NCBI GenBank assembly: GCA_947846985.1
Contig: CANTUZ010000004.1
Span: 48,747,172 to 48,811,171, forward strand
Direction: 5' to 3'
DNA length: 64,000 bases
DNA from: Fratercula arctica
Taxonomy: Eukaryota > Chordata > Aves > Charadriiformes > Alcidae
Positions within the stretch are counted from its first letter, which is position 1; each line of letters opens with the position of its first letter. A program made the translations under genes and the position numbers. Positions 23,661 through 36,272 of the stretch are shown here, piece after piece. A model generated the notes under the pieces. That model searched no databases and had not been told where the DNA came from. It saw only the letters and a program-made list of their open reading frames with translations.

Positions 23661-26600
23661 AGTTGGACAACAATCCCAGTATACAGTGAGACAACAAATG
23701 TGACAGGCTACATGGAAGAAGAGAAGTTATTCTTTTGTTGCTAAAAGCACAGATTGAGATCCACAGAACTGGATTATATTTCTGTTTGCTCCTAACCACA
23801 TTCTCTCATTTAAATTCCTGTTGATTTTAATTTGCAATGATTTTTGCTTATGTGGGTACATGTCTACACAGAATAAGGTTAACATAGTGTTTGTTCTTTA
23901 TTTCCAATAGTTATCATAATGTTCCTAACACTTCTCAGATAGACGAATTATAGCCTTTATCTTAAGGAACATGTTTATTAAGGACAATTAAACCTATTTC
24001 CTGGGAAATGCTTGACGGTAACTGTTCCTATGCTTCTGAAAAGAAGTCATCTAATCTTGCTGGTCTCTAACAGTTGTGACTTATGTAATGTAGCGATAAT
24101 ATTATTAGGATCACTGTGTTACCACAAATATAGGCGGAGTGTGGGGTTTTTTTTTGTCACAATGTGGGAACTTGTTTTTCCTTTATCTATTCATATCTAT
24201 CATATTCTGTATTTCCTATATCTACTCGCTTACTACTTGTGCTTCAGAAGGAGAATTCTTGGCTTTGTTATGCTGCACATCTGTGCAGCATCACTAGAAA
24301 ATACTGAGAACTAGGGAAGCCCTCACCTTGGGCTTTACTTTATTGGCATTATAACTAATCTGGACGTTCTAATAGGCGTGGTGTTTGTGATGGGTTTGAG
24401 GATGGGAGCAAGCTATTTAATTGTTTACACGTTACTGTGCAATACTCTGGATTTTATTTTTAAACAATGGGGATGGGGGCAAAACTAATGACCTTCTCCT
24501 TGCATCCTGGCTGCTGCTTTCAGGTTTGGAGAGAAGACTTATCCTTCCCCAAGATTATTTGGGCGTTTTTAGCCAGGGTAAAGCTTTGGACTGAAAAGGA
24601 ATGCAGGCAACGAGAAAGACAGCAAGCAGTGAATACATAGACAGGAAGACTTCCAAGAGGAATAAGAGACTTTTTTGCAGTAGTACAACTAAACCTCATT
24701 AGTGATGGACCAGAAAGTAGATTTTCATGAAGCACCAGGGCGACTGCAACCAGGAAGCTACTGGAAGTTGATGGACTGCAAAGGAAGATGGGAAAGAGGG
24801 ATCTATCCAGCAAAGACATAGTGTATAATTGGAGGGGACAGATTAGTTTTCAAAGCTTTTATTTAATCTGCCTTCCTCCAGAAGGTCTTAGTTTTCTCTG
24901 GTTTAAGTTATTTATTCTAGGTGAGTATTCTGTGTTCTAATTAAACTTGCTCATAGGCTTTATCATTTCGGTATCTTGCAGTATACTCCCTTAAAGGAGT
25001 TAGTTCTCTCTTAAGCTCTGACTCAGAATTTCACCAGTTTCACAGTCAGGTGTATTATTAATGAGGCTACTGAATCTTACACGAAACCCCTTCAGAGCAT
25101 AAAGAACAGTTGTTGATCTGTTACCCAAAAAGCTCTATCGCGAATGAATATGCATTTAAACATACAACTGACCCACCCACTTTCCTTTAGTACTGATTTG
25201 GCCATCTTTGAGTGACTGTGCTTGGCAACTACCAGCACCACAGGAATGCAGCAGTTACTGAACACCTTCTGGTGTCTGCTTGTGTCAAAGTGCTGTGTTT
25301 GGAGGCAGTTTCCATCCTTGTCCAGGTGGAGCAAAGTGCTCGAAACTGGCATCCAGCCAACAGCATGGGCATGGTGGACCGTCACAGTGAAGCCAAGCCA
25401 GCGGTGTGGACATGTGCTAAAAAGGAAAGTTCCCAACTTAGTTATGACAAACTAAAACTATCAAATTAAACTAGCAGGTGTTCTTGAGGGACTTGTTTCA
25501 AACTGGAAAGTAATACTCTAGTATAAAAATCGCTTATACTGAAAAATATTGATTTTTTTTTTTTTCTGGGAAATTGCCATTGCTGGAGGCTAGACATAAT
25601 ATTTATTTTTATTACAGTGTCAGCTCAGTGTTGTTAGAGGCATCTCACCTCTGGCCCACAAGGATGTGTATGTTAGTCCCAAACCAGTGTTGACATTGCT
25701 GCCTCCTGTTATTGAGTGCCATTGTTAAGCTGAGATGTCATACAAAGGTCCATCCCATCTGTCTGGGGAGGTACTGAACAAGCTATGGCACTTAATTTAT
25801 TGGACAAAACCTTACAGGTTTCTAAAGCCATATGTATACCAGATGTCACGAAAGACTTTTATCTACTGCTTTTTGTTCCTTTCTTTTTTTTTCTGTGCCT
25901 CAGTATTTTTATATTTGTTTTATAATATTTTCATCAACCCTTTAAACTGCTTTTTAGTTTGTTTATTTGGGGCTTGTGGTTTGGGAGGGGAGGGTGTTTA
26001 GTTGGTTTGCACTGGGGTTTGTTGTCGGTTGATTTTTTTTTTTTATTTTTACAAAGGACTTGAAGCAAGTCTGAGCAGTGCTGCTATGGAAGATACACAA
26101 GCGGGGACCCACTCCGTACAGTGTATGCTTTGGTCTTATGAATGACAACATAATTTGCTAATGATGACAGTTTGCAAAATGCCAAACATTAAAATTTGGG
26201 GATGGTTAAATTGCACCAAAATTCTTCCTACATCTTTTTTCTTATTGGATGGTACGTTTATTTTCATCCTTGTGTGGTTGAAGGGGAAAACAATTATATG
26301 AAAGTAATACAGTTTGTGCAATAATGACTATGTTTTGACAACACTGTCATTGTTATTATGGAGCACTTTTTAACTTAGTATAAAATTCTGAACTCTAGCT
26401 AATGTCCACAAAATGGTGCTTTGGGCTCTTTGGTCCTGAAACAATGAATCAGGTGGGATTACGCTGACCTGCTAATCTGCAGTGTTCATCCTTTTCCAAT
26501 AGTTCACACATAGGAGCAAATTAAGTGCCTATTTTTTGTGTCAACCTTGAAGAGTATCTGGTTTTTCAGCCCTTAGTGACTTGTTAACAAACAGGTATCA

Positions 26601-27025
26601 GGACAGGCTGGTGAAGGCAGGCCGCTGGCCAGTCAGATGTGAAATAGCATCTCTCTACTAACTACAGTATTGATTCCCGCCTACCATTGCAAACTGTGTA
26701 ATTTTCTTTTCCCTGCTGCTAAACTCAGTAACAATGTATGAAGAGCTTTAGGGGCCCATCAATGCTCAAAAAGGCTGCTCTTCCCTGGCATTCTATTGAT
26801 TTTTCTCAAAGGCTTTTAAATTGCTCCTTCATTTTACTCAAATGCTCATTTCATCTCTACTGGATGCCGGCGTTTTTTCGTTGTGTTTAAACAATTGCTC
26901 CATTCACTGAGTTCCTAAACTGTGACGCCTTCTTATTACCGGGAGATAAACTGTTTAGACAGTTTTCCTTAATCTTGGATTAATCGTTCCTGTATCTGAA
27001 TTGTGCTGTTCTGTATTCCTTCACT

Positions 27026-27052
<27 letters not shown>
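27026..27052. repeat. Poly-A run
   Basis: An uninterrupted run of about 26 A bases follows 'ccttcact' in the UVSSA intron. No recognisable retroposon body was seen beside it. Confidence 0.75.
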
Positions 27053-27057
<5 letters not shown>

Positions 27058-27639
27058 TGAGGTCTTATGATCTATCAAGTATATGTGTTCTATTTTCTCC
27101 TTCTATACTTCCGCTCAGTTCTTGCACAGCTTCATTTTCCTCATGCTTTTTGGTGTGTTAGATTTTAATCAGTCCGTGCTTTCATGTATCATAGTAGGTT
27201 GGATCTAACCTTTCCTTGGAAAATTGCTCTGGTATTCCTAAAGACCATGTTCTTAAGTGAGGACATTGCCTCTGACCTTCCTGAAATGTTGTTGCCAATA
27301 TTTGTCACACTCAGTGACGATCTTGGCATATAAGTGAAATTGTATAGTTGTTTAGAATTGTTTATTTTTCTATATCTACATAGGTGTTAAATAAGGGTTG
27401 TAGACATTTGGTGTTAGAATTTCTGCAGGCAACAAAGGACAACTGACTGACGTATGGGAAACTATGACAAATGGCTGGCAATTACTGGTTGTTAAAATAC
27501 AGAATTCTGACATTTGTGCTGAGTTTGGACCATGTTACTCTTTGAAGTGGTACTTGCTACATTTTTTCCAACCTGTATAGTCAAAATATTGATAATGCAA
27601 TGCTGTTTTTCTAAATTTCCACTTGAAGATATCCATCCT

Positions 27640-27740
27640 CTAGCCACATTTTCTGTACTGTGTTACCTTGTTCCGATATGCAAGACTCTACACTAAAGAT
27701 GAAAGACCACTGCTTCCTCAAAGAGTTTACAGTCTAAATT
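27640..27740 (+). mobile_element. Fragment of the same ancient repeat as 17520-17730
   Basis: 'gatgaaagaccactgcttcc' followed by 'tcaaagagtttacagtctaa' matches the 'gacagtccctgcctcaaagagtttacagtctaaa' core of the old amniote repeat also seen at 17520-17730. Only the core block is recognisable. Family name is uncertain. Confidence 0.4.
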
Positions 27741-28535
27741 GTTCATGGCTTTTTCCCATGGTGGCATCTATGATCAGAATCCATTTTATAGTGTGTGGTT
27801 GGATTCTGAAGCATTAAGGTTTTGAAAAAAACTGTGAAACAAGTCTTTGGTGAGATAAAATTAACTCTTGTGCTATTGTCAAGAGAAGAAACGTGATATA
27901 GATAATCAAACTGATGAATTGTGCAATACTTCAAAAGTAGTATCTTTTTCAGATGCAAAATTGGGCTCAGGACAACAGGGTCATGTTGTCTTATTCAACA
28001 GTGCTTTTTAGGCATCAGATACCAGTTGCAAGTTTTAAAACAAATATGATTCTTTGATGCAGAAATGTTATAATGTTGTCAATCTCACTTTGCTCAAAAG
28101 TTGACGTATTTCATATCTATGTTTATTTTTAAGCTTACTCAAAATTTATATCTGGAGATAAGTTCCTCAGCTACCTTGTTGGTATTCTGTTCAATTTCTA
28201 AATAATAATCACTGCATTTTATGTCATCTCTCCTACATGGTATAGTTTCCTTGGAATTTTGCTACTGTACTACTGTGAAAACTTGACATAAGTCTTCCTA
28301 CAGAACCATTTTATCTACAGCAGCTAATAATAGATACTAATCCCAGACTGGCAGGGCTTTTTCATCAAGATCTGTCATTTTGGCTAACTGCTTTATCCTT
28401 CCCTTCCTTTGTGTATGCAACTTACAGGACAGTGACTCTGCCTTTGCCTAGTGGTGACAAGAACCTGTACCTTAGGAGACTGCAAATTCTACCTGGGTTT
28501 GGAGTTTCAAAGTGCGTGCTTTCTCTTTTAAACAG

Positions 28536-28719
28536 AGTGGCGAGATCCAGAATTCATGAGGGAAGTTGAAGCAGCTACAGGAATGGATCTTGGTTCCTCT
28601 AAAAATAATGGAAAAGAAGGGAAAAAGAAAGGGAAGAAGAAAAAATATCCAAATCTGACAGACCTGAAGCAGCAGGCTAATACTTCTCGTTCCCGGCTTG
28701 AGAAGAAAGTCTTCAATAA
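28536..28719 (+). CDS. UVSSA: UVSSA coding exon 6 of 7 in window: basic C-terminal region
   Basis: This 184-bp exon (2+180+2) completes Glu, then encodes [20 protein letters not shown] and a Lys/Gly-rich block ([20 protein letters not shown]), followed by [16 protein letters not shown], ending with AA of a Lys codon before GTAAGA. The W-xDPE-M-EVEAATG-DLGSS block and the YP-LT-LK block are strongly conserved in UVSSA. The poly-Lys stretch is a plausible nuclear-localisation or nucleic-acid-contact segment (inference). No break is seen. Confidence 0.95.
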
Positions 28720-31700
28720 GTAAGATGCTTATGTTCTCTGAAGCCTGTTAAATTGCTGTTTCCCTTTGTTTCAATGGTACTTTCTGTTTCTACATTAATA
28801 TGCGCTTACTAAACAACTTTCTGCACTAACTGCAGAGCAAGAATGCCTTCCATATGTCTGGAGGGTAAAGAGTAGTAGGTACTGATGACCAAGGTTATTT
28901 CTTTGAGAACAATTTTCAGCTACTTTACAAAATTTCCCTATGAGAGATTTTTTTTTTTTTCCTCTTAACTTTTTTGTCATCCTTTGATTGCTGCAGTGGC
29001 TTCTCTGGCTGATCATTTATTAATCAGATGGGTGCTACATCATATGTGCAAATAGTACAGGATCTGGAAAGAAGGTTCAGAGCGACACAACTTACAGCAT
29101 CAGACACACTGTAATAGTGTATGTGGAGGGAAAATCAAGTTCTTTTAGAAAGCCTAAGGTGGGCTGGCCTGAGCAGAACTTCAATTAATAAAAGGATCTG
29201 TCAAAAACACTTGGCTTTTGGCATGTAGCAGTGTCTTGGCGGTTGCCCTTGAGCCTCTGGTGTATGCTCGGAATCCTTCCCAAACTTTTGACTGCTGCCT
29301 GAGCTTCCTATATATTTTCTCTCACTCTTAAGTATACGAAATTACTAGCTGGGCCTGATGTGGTGCCTTCCAATCCAGTATCTACATACAGTGATCCCTG
29401 TGTAATATTCAGTGAGACACTGCCACTACATTTTTTTTTTCTCCTCCTTTACTCAGAATGCATTCAGTTGGTTAAGAAAAATTATTTGGATCCTTGTGTT
29501 ATGGGGCTTGTTCACTTAACCCCTGCTGTCTTTTGTAAATATGAAGGACTGGAACCTCCTACAAGTCTCTTTTCAATGTAAGAGTTTAGAGATAAGTATT
29601 CCCTGTACCAGAAACATTCCCTGTACCAGAAACACAGTGTTCTTCCCACGATGGTGCTATTTTTCTACATCTCCCTTTCCTCCCAGCCCGTGTGCAAACA
29701 GTAGCTCTTGGCCTACGTTTAGCTCAAGAAGACACTGTTTGGATGGCATCAGCATTTAGACACTTCAAACAAAGGAGTGTCCATGACTTATGTAGACATA
29801 TGTGAGTTTAAAGCGGGCATGCTAACTCAGATCGACGTGGGAGCCTACCAACCCACCAAGCTGAATGGGTTTTGGAACTTATAGTAGTTCCGTATGTCCA
29901 CTTTGTTACGTCATTTCTAATATGTAGTTTTGGTTAGATGTGGCTGCAACATAAATTTACCTAAGCGTGCTCTGGTCTTTATCAAATGGGAAGCAGATGC
30001 AAGTATTTAAAGAGTTTCATATGTCAAAAATGGAGGAGTCAAAGGAAAGTGAAAAGTGCAAACTTGTCAAATCAAAAAAGCAAAATTATTATTATAAAAT
30101 CATCAATGCTGGGTTATTCCCTAAACATACTGGATGAGTTGAACAGCATCCAAGGCACAATATTTGTTTAAACTCTATTTTCCCTTTTCTGATATAATGG
30201 TTATAATAATAAAGCCACATCTGTGTTGCTTTTGGTTGCAGAAATAGCATGTTTTCTGTGAAATTCTCATGTTACCTGATCTTAGTTAGAAGTCAGAGAC
30301 ATACAGTTCTAATGGTCAGAATTTCATATCAGCTTTAACAAAATAAATTTTGAAAGCTGCTTTTGGTTTACCATGGTTTGTGCTAATGATTTTGGGTGTC
30401 TGTTAGTGCCGGGCATAGGGAATCAAACCTGTCATGTTTTAATAGGTTTCATGCTTTGCAGCACTAAACAAGATGATAACCTTGGCTCCTTATAACAACC
30501 CCAAATTACTTGAAATGTATAGGTGATAAACCCAGGCTCTAGTCTGCCAATAAAGTTAAGTGAAATTGCACACAGATCATCCAAGTGGGATCTCATTTCA
30601 TTTACAGTATCGCACAATCCAGTGGTGCTAATGTAAAACCTACATGACATGAAAGTGTCAAGGCCACTCTGCACTGCTAAAGGCTCACTTCTCTCCTACC
30701 AATTAGGCAATATTTGAAGTGTAAAACCATGACCACATTTTCCTTACTCTGGTAACTTTATTGGCAGAATTTTGTTAAAAGTATACCTCTTGCAAGGTGG
30801 GTATTTTTCAGAATGTTGACTTTCATTACAGTTGCTGCTGAGAAAATCTTTAATCCCACCATTTAGAAGTGTTATTAAGAAGTATCCTCTGTTTTCAGAT
30901 GTTTCAAAATGGCTTTTGAAATGAAGCCGTTGGAGAGAGCAGTTACCTGTAACAGAAGCCAACTTGCCTCTCCGAGACAACCACAGGAGCAGAGCTGGAA
31001 TAGTGTGTAGGGCCTGATCCTGAAAAAGGCTGGTGCACACTGCCAGGTGGATGCCTTGTTCTTATTTTACTGCACAGCCTGCAGCGTCCTCAGGAGTGAT
31101 AGAGAAAGGCAGATTGTGACAATGCAGAATCCAACAGATAGCGATAGACTTGAAACCATCCACTTTGTGTGACAGAACTTTCTGACTGTGTTTCTGATGT
31201 AGAAGTGAGACATCAGACAGTGCCATGTTCCTAAAAGGGACATAGTCCCTCAAAGCAAGCCCTTGGCTGGTATACCCCCCATGTTGGCAGAGCATCCAGG
31301 CCTTTACAGAGAAGCATTGGGAGATAACTTCCTTCTTCATAAACAGAGATAGGTTGACATCTTAACATACCTGCATATATTAGCTCATATCTCAGAGATT
31401 TTGGGCTAGAGGCGCACCCAAAATAACCAATAAAAATGGAAACTCCAGTGAAGATTTGATTTTTGATTCTGAAGAAGACTCTAGAGCCTTCTTCAAGCAC
31501 AGCAGACACTGCAGAGGGCTTGAATGCTTGCCTGTCAGGAAGTAGCAGAGATCCCATTCCACTTTATATAAGAATAAGATATTGGACATACTCTAAGCCC
31601 TTAGCTGTTCTGCAGCAATGTATCCCTCTGCACAGAGATACACGACAATATCTGGTGTCTTCCTAAACTAGTGTTGTGCTTGTGGATTAAATAGTTGCTG

Positions 31701-32284
31701 CTCAGGAATCGGAATGCTTCTGATGTGAGTAAAAGAGAGTTTTACTCTGCCCACAGCTGATGAAACGGGTTTTTAGGAACCTGTGAAAGGAAAGTTGCTA
31801 AATGACCTATAGTTACATGAATTGAACGGCAAGCCCTTCCCTTACAAAAACATTCTAGATTCTGCAAGTTGGATTTTGTAAGGGTTTCTGAGTGTGATTT
31901 TTTTTTTTTTTATATATCCTGTTAAAATGCTTTTAATTATTTTTTTCCTCAAGAGCAGTTAGGTGCTTTTGAAGATCAAACTTGGTATGCGTGACTATCA
32001 GAAATAATGCTAGGAGGGTCTAATGCACAGCCATTAAGCTGACAGACTTTATTTTGTTTACTACTGTTAATAAAATCATTGCTGAATTAAACTATGGGTA
32101 TTGCTGCAGCTAATTTAGTTAACAAGACAAATTTGTTCAGCCTCATCAGTGCAATGTTCAGAGCCTGGTAGTGATTAATCATAGTTCATTTTTCCCCCCA
32201 ACATTCATAAACATTCTCTGAGATTGTGTGGAATTAACATAACTGGTTGTTTGTTGTTTTTTTGTTTGTTTGTTTATCTTTCAG
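28720..32284 (+). other. UVSSA: UVSSA last intron, 3.6 kb
   Basis: Intron from gtaaga to gtttgtttgtttatctttcag. It includes an 18-bp tandem duplication at 29598-29633 (attccctgtaccagaaac twice). Several minus-strand open frames of about 90-110 codons at 30744-31557 are unrecognisable and overlap one another, so they are treated as chance. Confidence 0.8.
29598..29633. repeat. 18-bp direct tandem duplication
   Basis: attccctgtaccagaaac occurs twice head to tail without mismatch, inside the last UVSSA intron. Confidence 0.9.
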
Positions 32285-32378
32285 GGGTGCTGTGAAACGG
32301 GTGGTGAAAGCAATGAACCAAGTGGACCAAAGAAAGCACGAGAAGTTTGCCAACCAGTTTAACTATGCATTGAATTGA
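32285..32378 (+). CDS. UVSSA: UVSSA terminal coding exon (C-terminus and stop)
   Basis: The acceptor tatctttcag is followed by a base completing Lys, then [30 protein letters not shown] and TGA at 32376-32378. The ending 'NQFNYALN' is the invariant C-terminus of vertebrate UVSSA, so the stop is authentic. The motif RVV-AMN-xDQ-KHEKF is well conserved. An AATAAA lies only six bases after the stop (32384-32389). Whether it is used is doubtful, since that would leave a 3'UTR of a few tens of bases. Confidence 0.96.
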
Positions 32379-35040
32379 ATTATAATAAAATGAAGGGCAA
32401 AGATGATTAAACAAGAGTGCAACTACACAAAACCTTTATCACAGACCTTCGTATTTACACTAAAATACTGTGCTGGGTACATTTTTACTGGGGTAATTTT
32501 ATAAAATTTTTCAACTTCTAACTTATTTGATAATGAACACAAATTTTGACAAAGATTTGGTGATACAGAATTAAATGCATTTAACAAGGTAGTTATTTGA
32601 AATGTACATGAAATAGAGCATGTTTTTATGATATGTACATACTGAGTAAAGTGTTCAGGTTGGGGGTTTTTTTTCCTTCCTAAGGGACTCATGTAACTTA
32701 TACCTCATTTGCCAATATATGTGTCATAATTTGCCTCCACTTTCATGCCTTCAGAAAAAAGATGCTGTAGAAGCAATTAAATACCTACCGGAGATGATAA
32801 TGCACAGAGCAGTTGCTCAGTCTACCATTCTAGAAAACGTACCACAGCAAGCAGCATATTGGCTCATGCAGTACCTCTAAAGGCCTCTTGCATACATACT
32901 AAAGAAAAAAAATAATCCAAATCAATTGATATCTTCTGATAATGAGCAGAATGGAGTTTGATTTCAGCAGGTCCAGTAGCCAATTCAAACTCAGTAGCTG
33001 TGGCACCAGTGGAGAAGCTGAAATGATGAAGGTCAGTCTGGTCAGCTTCTTGTCTACTCAAGATGTCTCCCAGTATCTTTTAGAACTACATCTGAGAAGC
33101 ACATTGCGAAAGTTTGTAGAGATACTCAGTATGTGCTGCAGTTCAACTGATACCAAAAAAGGTATCTTTTTTTATCACAGTACAAAGTGTAAGTATGAGG
33201 GTTTTCAAAATCATTCAAGTGGTATACTGTACTTGTGAACTGCATGACTTGAATCAGTAAATATTTTATTGGTCTCAAGCCTGAGAGTGCATCTAAGAAT
33301 CCAGCATCTGCACTCTTCTGACTCCAGAGACAGTTAACACACATACTGAGATCAAGTAGCTGGATCCAATGTGGTTTGCTTTACTGGCTGGGTGCTTAAC
33401 CACATCCCCCAAACCTGCTTTCCTGGCTATAGTCATGTTCTTAAGCAGAGTGAACCAAACATTGACCAGCTGTGCTCTTGCAGGGTTTCATACGGTTTTA
33501 TGAGTGAAGGAAATCCAGAATATTGAGGAGGATAGAGTGAAAAATCAAAGTGAACTGCAGAAGTCTTCAGTAAAATACAGAATACAAATTAGAATTGATT
33601 CTCTACAGCATTGGCTTAGTCACTCACCTCTTGGAGGTGTTTCATCATGCATCAAGAGACTCTAAGAATTAAAAAAAAAAAAGAAAACAAACTTCTCAGT
33701 GTAGCTTCCAACTGCCTCATACAAAAGCTAATTTACAGCTCTGCCAAATACCTTTTGGCTTGCACGAGTACTGCTTAAAAAGCAATTAATGCTGAATCTT
33801 GATAGTTTATCTTGCAGAGCTTGGCAGTTTGGAAGACTTTTTCCTTTTCAACAGAGGTATTTAGAAGATGTACTCTAAACTACCAGAAATAAAATAATAA
33901 ATAGCTAACTGAAAGCAAGAATTTCAAAAGGTATCTACTGCACTGGAAAGCAAAGCCACTTCTACTGTTGGCCTAGCTAACTCGGCAGTGAAGGCTCCAG
34001 GTGAAAACGTACACAAGAAGAAACCAACTTCATCACCAGGTCAGTTGAATCAACTGCTAAACTGATTTTATTTCTTAGCAAAGATAAATATACAAAAAAA
34101 AAAAAAGAGAAAAAAACCAACAGCAAAACCTCACGTGTTTGTATGTAGTTTAGATCATCAGATGCTGGAATCCCAAAACAGTCTAAATTAAACTGTTTGA
34201 TCTTGGAGATTAACATTCAAAGAAAGCTACAGTGGTCATGGTGCCACTATTCTAGAGATTCTTGAGCTTGTACAGGCTGAAGGTGTTAATTTATAAGGCA
34301 TGTTTTCTCTCCTCCCTATCAAAAGAGGGAGGAATTTATATTGTGCAGTGGCTCTTAACCCTTCTTTGCTGTAGACTTGAGGTGTTGGCACTAGAAAGTT
34401 TCCAGCAAGCAGTAGGTGTACTTCACCCCATTTTGGGCCTTTAGTGTAGTAATAAAAAAAGCCCAAAGACAGACTGGAAAGGGAAGTGGCAGGAAGCTGT
34501 GAGAAAATAGTGTGCTTAGCAAGTTATGCTCCATTATAATGCTACTCAGTCACATCAGTTCTAGAATTATCAGCTGAAACTTCCTATCTCGACCCAAGTG
34601 TCTGATCCACCAGTTAAACCTATTGACCTTATTGTGTGATCTATATGGTCTCCACGGACTTTGTGCCAGGTTAGTGATGGCCTTTTTTAAACTGTTCTAC
34701 GTTACCCACCCTTGCCACCTAGCCCCAGTTTTGTTGCAAGAACTCTTTTTGTCAGGTGGGGAGTATACCCAGTTGGATATGATTTTTTTTTTCCTTCCTC
34801 TTTTTGCTTTGAAGCAAGAAAGACGACTCTTCATAGGACAACATGTTAAACACACATCCTCTCTAGCACTGCCTTTATCTAGCCTGGCCTCTTACCAGCG
34901 TGCATCTTCCCCTCATCTAGTGTTTGAGAAAATTGCCTCATTTAATCAAGTGATTTTTCTACAAGGGCAACTCAGCATATATACATTCAACAGGTCTTGA
35001 ATTTTGCCACTCAAGCATTCTCATTAGACCTGGTCAGATG
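32379..35040 (+). other. UVSSA 3'UTR and/or intergenic DNA
   Basis: AT-rich, non-coding. It contains the candidate distal poly(A) hexamers at 33888-33901. No recognisable gene was found on either strand. Open frames of 60-125 codons (for example 34623-35000) are unrecognisable and have no splice or promoter context. Confidence 0.55.
32384..32389 (+). terminator. UVSSA: Candidate UVSSA poly(A) signal (very proximal)
   Basis: AATAAA lies 6 nt after the stop. No clear GU-rich element follows, so a more distal signal is also possible: overlapping AATAAA hexamers at 33888-33893 and 33896-33901, or 35334-35339. The real 3' end cannot be decided from sequence alone. Confidence 0.3.
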
Positions 35041-35049
35041 TAATTCAGA

Positions 35050-35212
35050 GGATTGGAACAGGTTGCCCAGGGAGGTTGTGGATGCCCCATCCCTGGAAGT
35101 GTTCAAGGCCAGGTTGGATGAGGCTTTGAACAGCCTGGTCTAGTGGGAGGTGTCCCTGTCCGTAGCAGGGAGGTTGGAAGTAAATGATCTTTAAGGTTCA
35201 TTCTATGATTTG
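35050..35212 (+). mobile_element. CR1 LINE, 3'-end fragment
   Basis: The order 'ggaacaggttgcccagggag', 'gttgtggatgccccatccct', 'ggaagtgttcaaggccaggt', 'tggatgaggctttgaacagc' and 'ctggtctagtgggaggtgtc' is the standard 3' end of avian CR1 retroposons. It ends with 'ttctatgatt', a remnant of the CR1 octamer tail. It is 5'-truncated, as most CR1 copies are, and non-coding. Confidence 0.93.
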
Positions 35213-36188
35213 GGGAGCTTTCTCCTTTTCCTGGGTCTATATCTGTAGCTCTGCTGGAGGAGGGTTTTTAAAAAGGCCTCTATCTCCAAAGATCCAGTAT
35301 ACCTTCATTAAATAGAAATCCTTTTCAGTTCAAAATAAATCAGTCTGCTTTTTAGAGATATCACACCTGTGTGTCAGCACCTTACAAATTTGCGGTTTCT
35401 GAGCTCACTAGCTCTTCAAACATCTTAGTTGCTAAACTGTGTGACATTTGTACTGGAACCTTTCTATTCTGTCCTCAGGGCTTCTGGGGAAAAAAAAAAA
35501 TAAAAATACAGGTATCATTCACATAATCTCTGATGTGAGTTTTTGTCTTTATAACTCACTCAAATGCCTTTGCAATTGTACTATAACATACTTTTGCTTA
35601 CTGGGGATACTGCATATGATTTCCAGGTACCTAAACACCTTGGGTGACTTGGCCCTTAGAGTGTTGTTAAGGTGAATAGTTGTAATACAGGTTGAATATT
35701 TTACGTCTTTAAAAGGACACAGTAACTGAGCTGAAGTGAGCTGTGCTGATGCATCTAAGTCATCCTTTTATAACTAGTGCTGTTTCAGTGATAAAACAAG
35801 AACTGAAAGCAAAGACTTATCCATGGTTATTCTTACCTGAGCACATGGTTGCATCTGGAAAGCAAAATCCTGGAAGGAAAAGGATATAGTATTTATGAAT
35901 TTAGTGCTGTTTAAGGTTGGAATGAAGGGTCTGGCCCTTTAATATAAAGCACTTAGTGACATAAATGAGCTTGGTATGGAGTTTGCGAGCAGGGCTTCTG
36001 AATAAAAGCAATCCTTCAGCGTATCCCCTCTGAAGTTACTGAGGCGGGATGGTGAGTCCATGCTCATCATTTGCGTGACACCTTGTGATTTGGTCTTCTC
36101 TAAAGTTACTTACGCTTGGCTTTAGCAATCCACATCTGGCTGAAGATTTCTATTAGAAAACTGTGACCCTTAGAAGTGCTTCAAAATT

Positions 36189-36272
36189 ATGTTTAAAAGA
36201 GTTATTTGGAATGGTTTGTTTGTTTGGGGTGGGGTGGGGTGGGGTGGGTGGTTTTGGTTTGGTTTTTTTTTT
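36189..36272 (+). repeat. G-rich (GGGGT)n tract with flanking T run
   Basis: At 36226-36249 GGGGT repeats in perfect tandem, followed by GGGTGG, T/G-rich sequence and a T run. It fits the G-quadruplex rule (four or more G runs of at least 3 with short loops) on the + strand. Confidence 0.85.

Larger units (their letters stand above)
23359..28535 (+). other. UVSSA: UVSSA intron, 5.2 kb
   Basis: Intron from gtttgt to ctcttttaaacag. It contains an AT-rich imperfect tandem region (23455-23660), an A run at about 27026-27052 and a partial ancient repeat at 27640-27740. No additional exon is needed for phase, and none is seen. Confidence 0.8.
986..32378 (+). other. UVSSA: UVSSA gene, 3' part: seven coding exons and six complete introns
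   Basis: UVSSA is a scaffold of transcription-coupled nucleotide-excision repair. It joins stalled RNA polymerase II with CSA/CSB, brings in the deubiquitinase USP7 and recruits TFIIH (family knowledge). Seven exons seen here splice in a continuous frame with GT/AG junctions to give 338 C-terminal residues. They run from an acidic segment with [12 protein letters not shown], through [13 protein letters not shown] and a Cys-rich block, to the final NQFNYALN. Intron lengths are about 14.6, 1.2, 5.0, 0.9, 5.2 and 3.6 kb. The N-terminal VHS-like half and the promoter lie left of the window, so the gene is partial because of the window edge and not because of damage. All exon junctions are phase-compatible and no frame break is seen. 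The downstream neighbour is NKX1-1 in convergent orientation, as in human 4p16.3. Confidence 0.96.

Noticed and set aside
30744..31557. Cluster of 90-108-codon minus open frames in the last UVSSA intron
   Set aside because: They overlap in different frames, have no recognisable content and no splice signals linking them.
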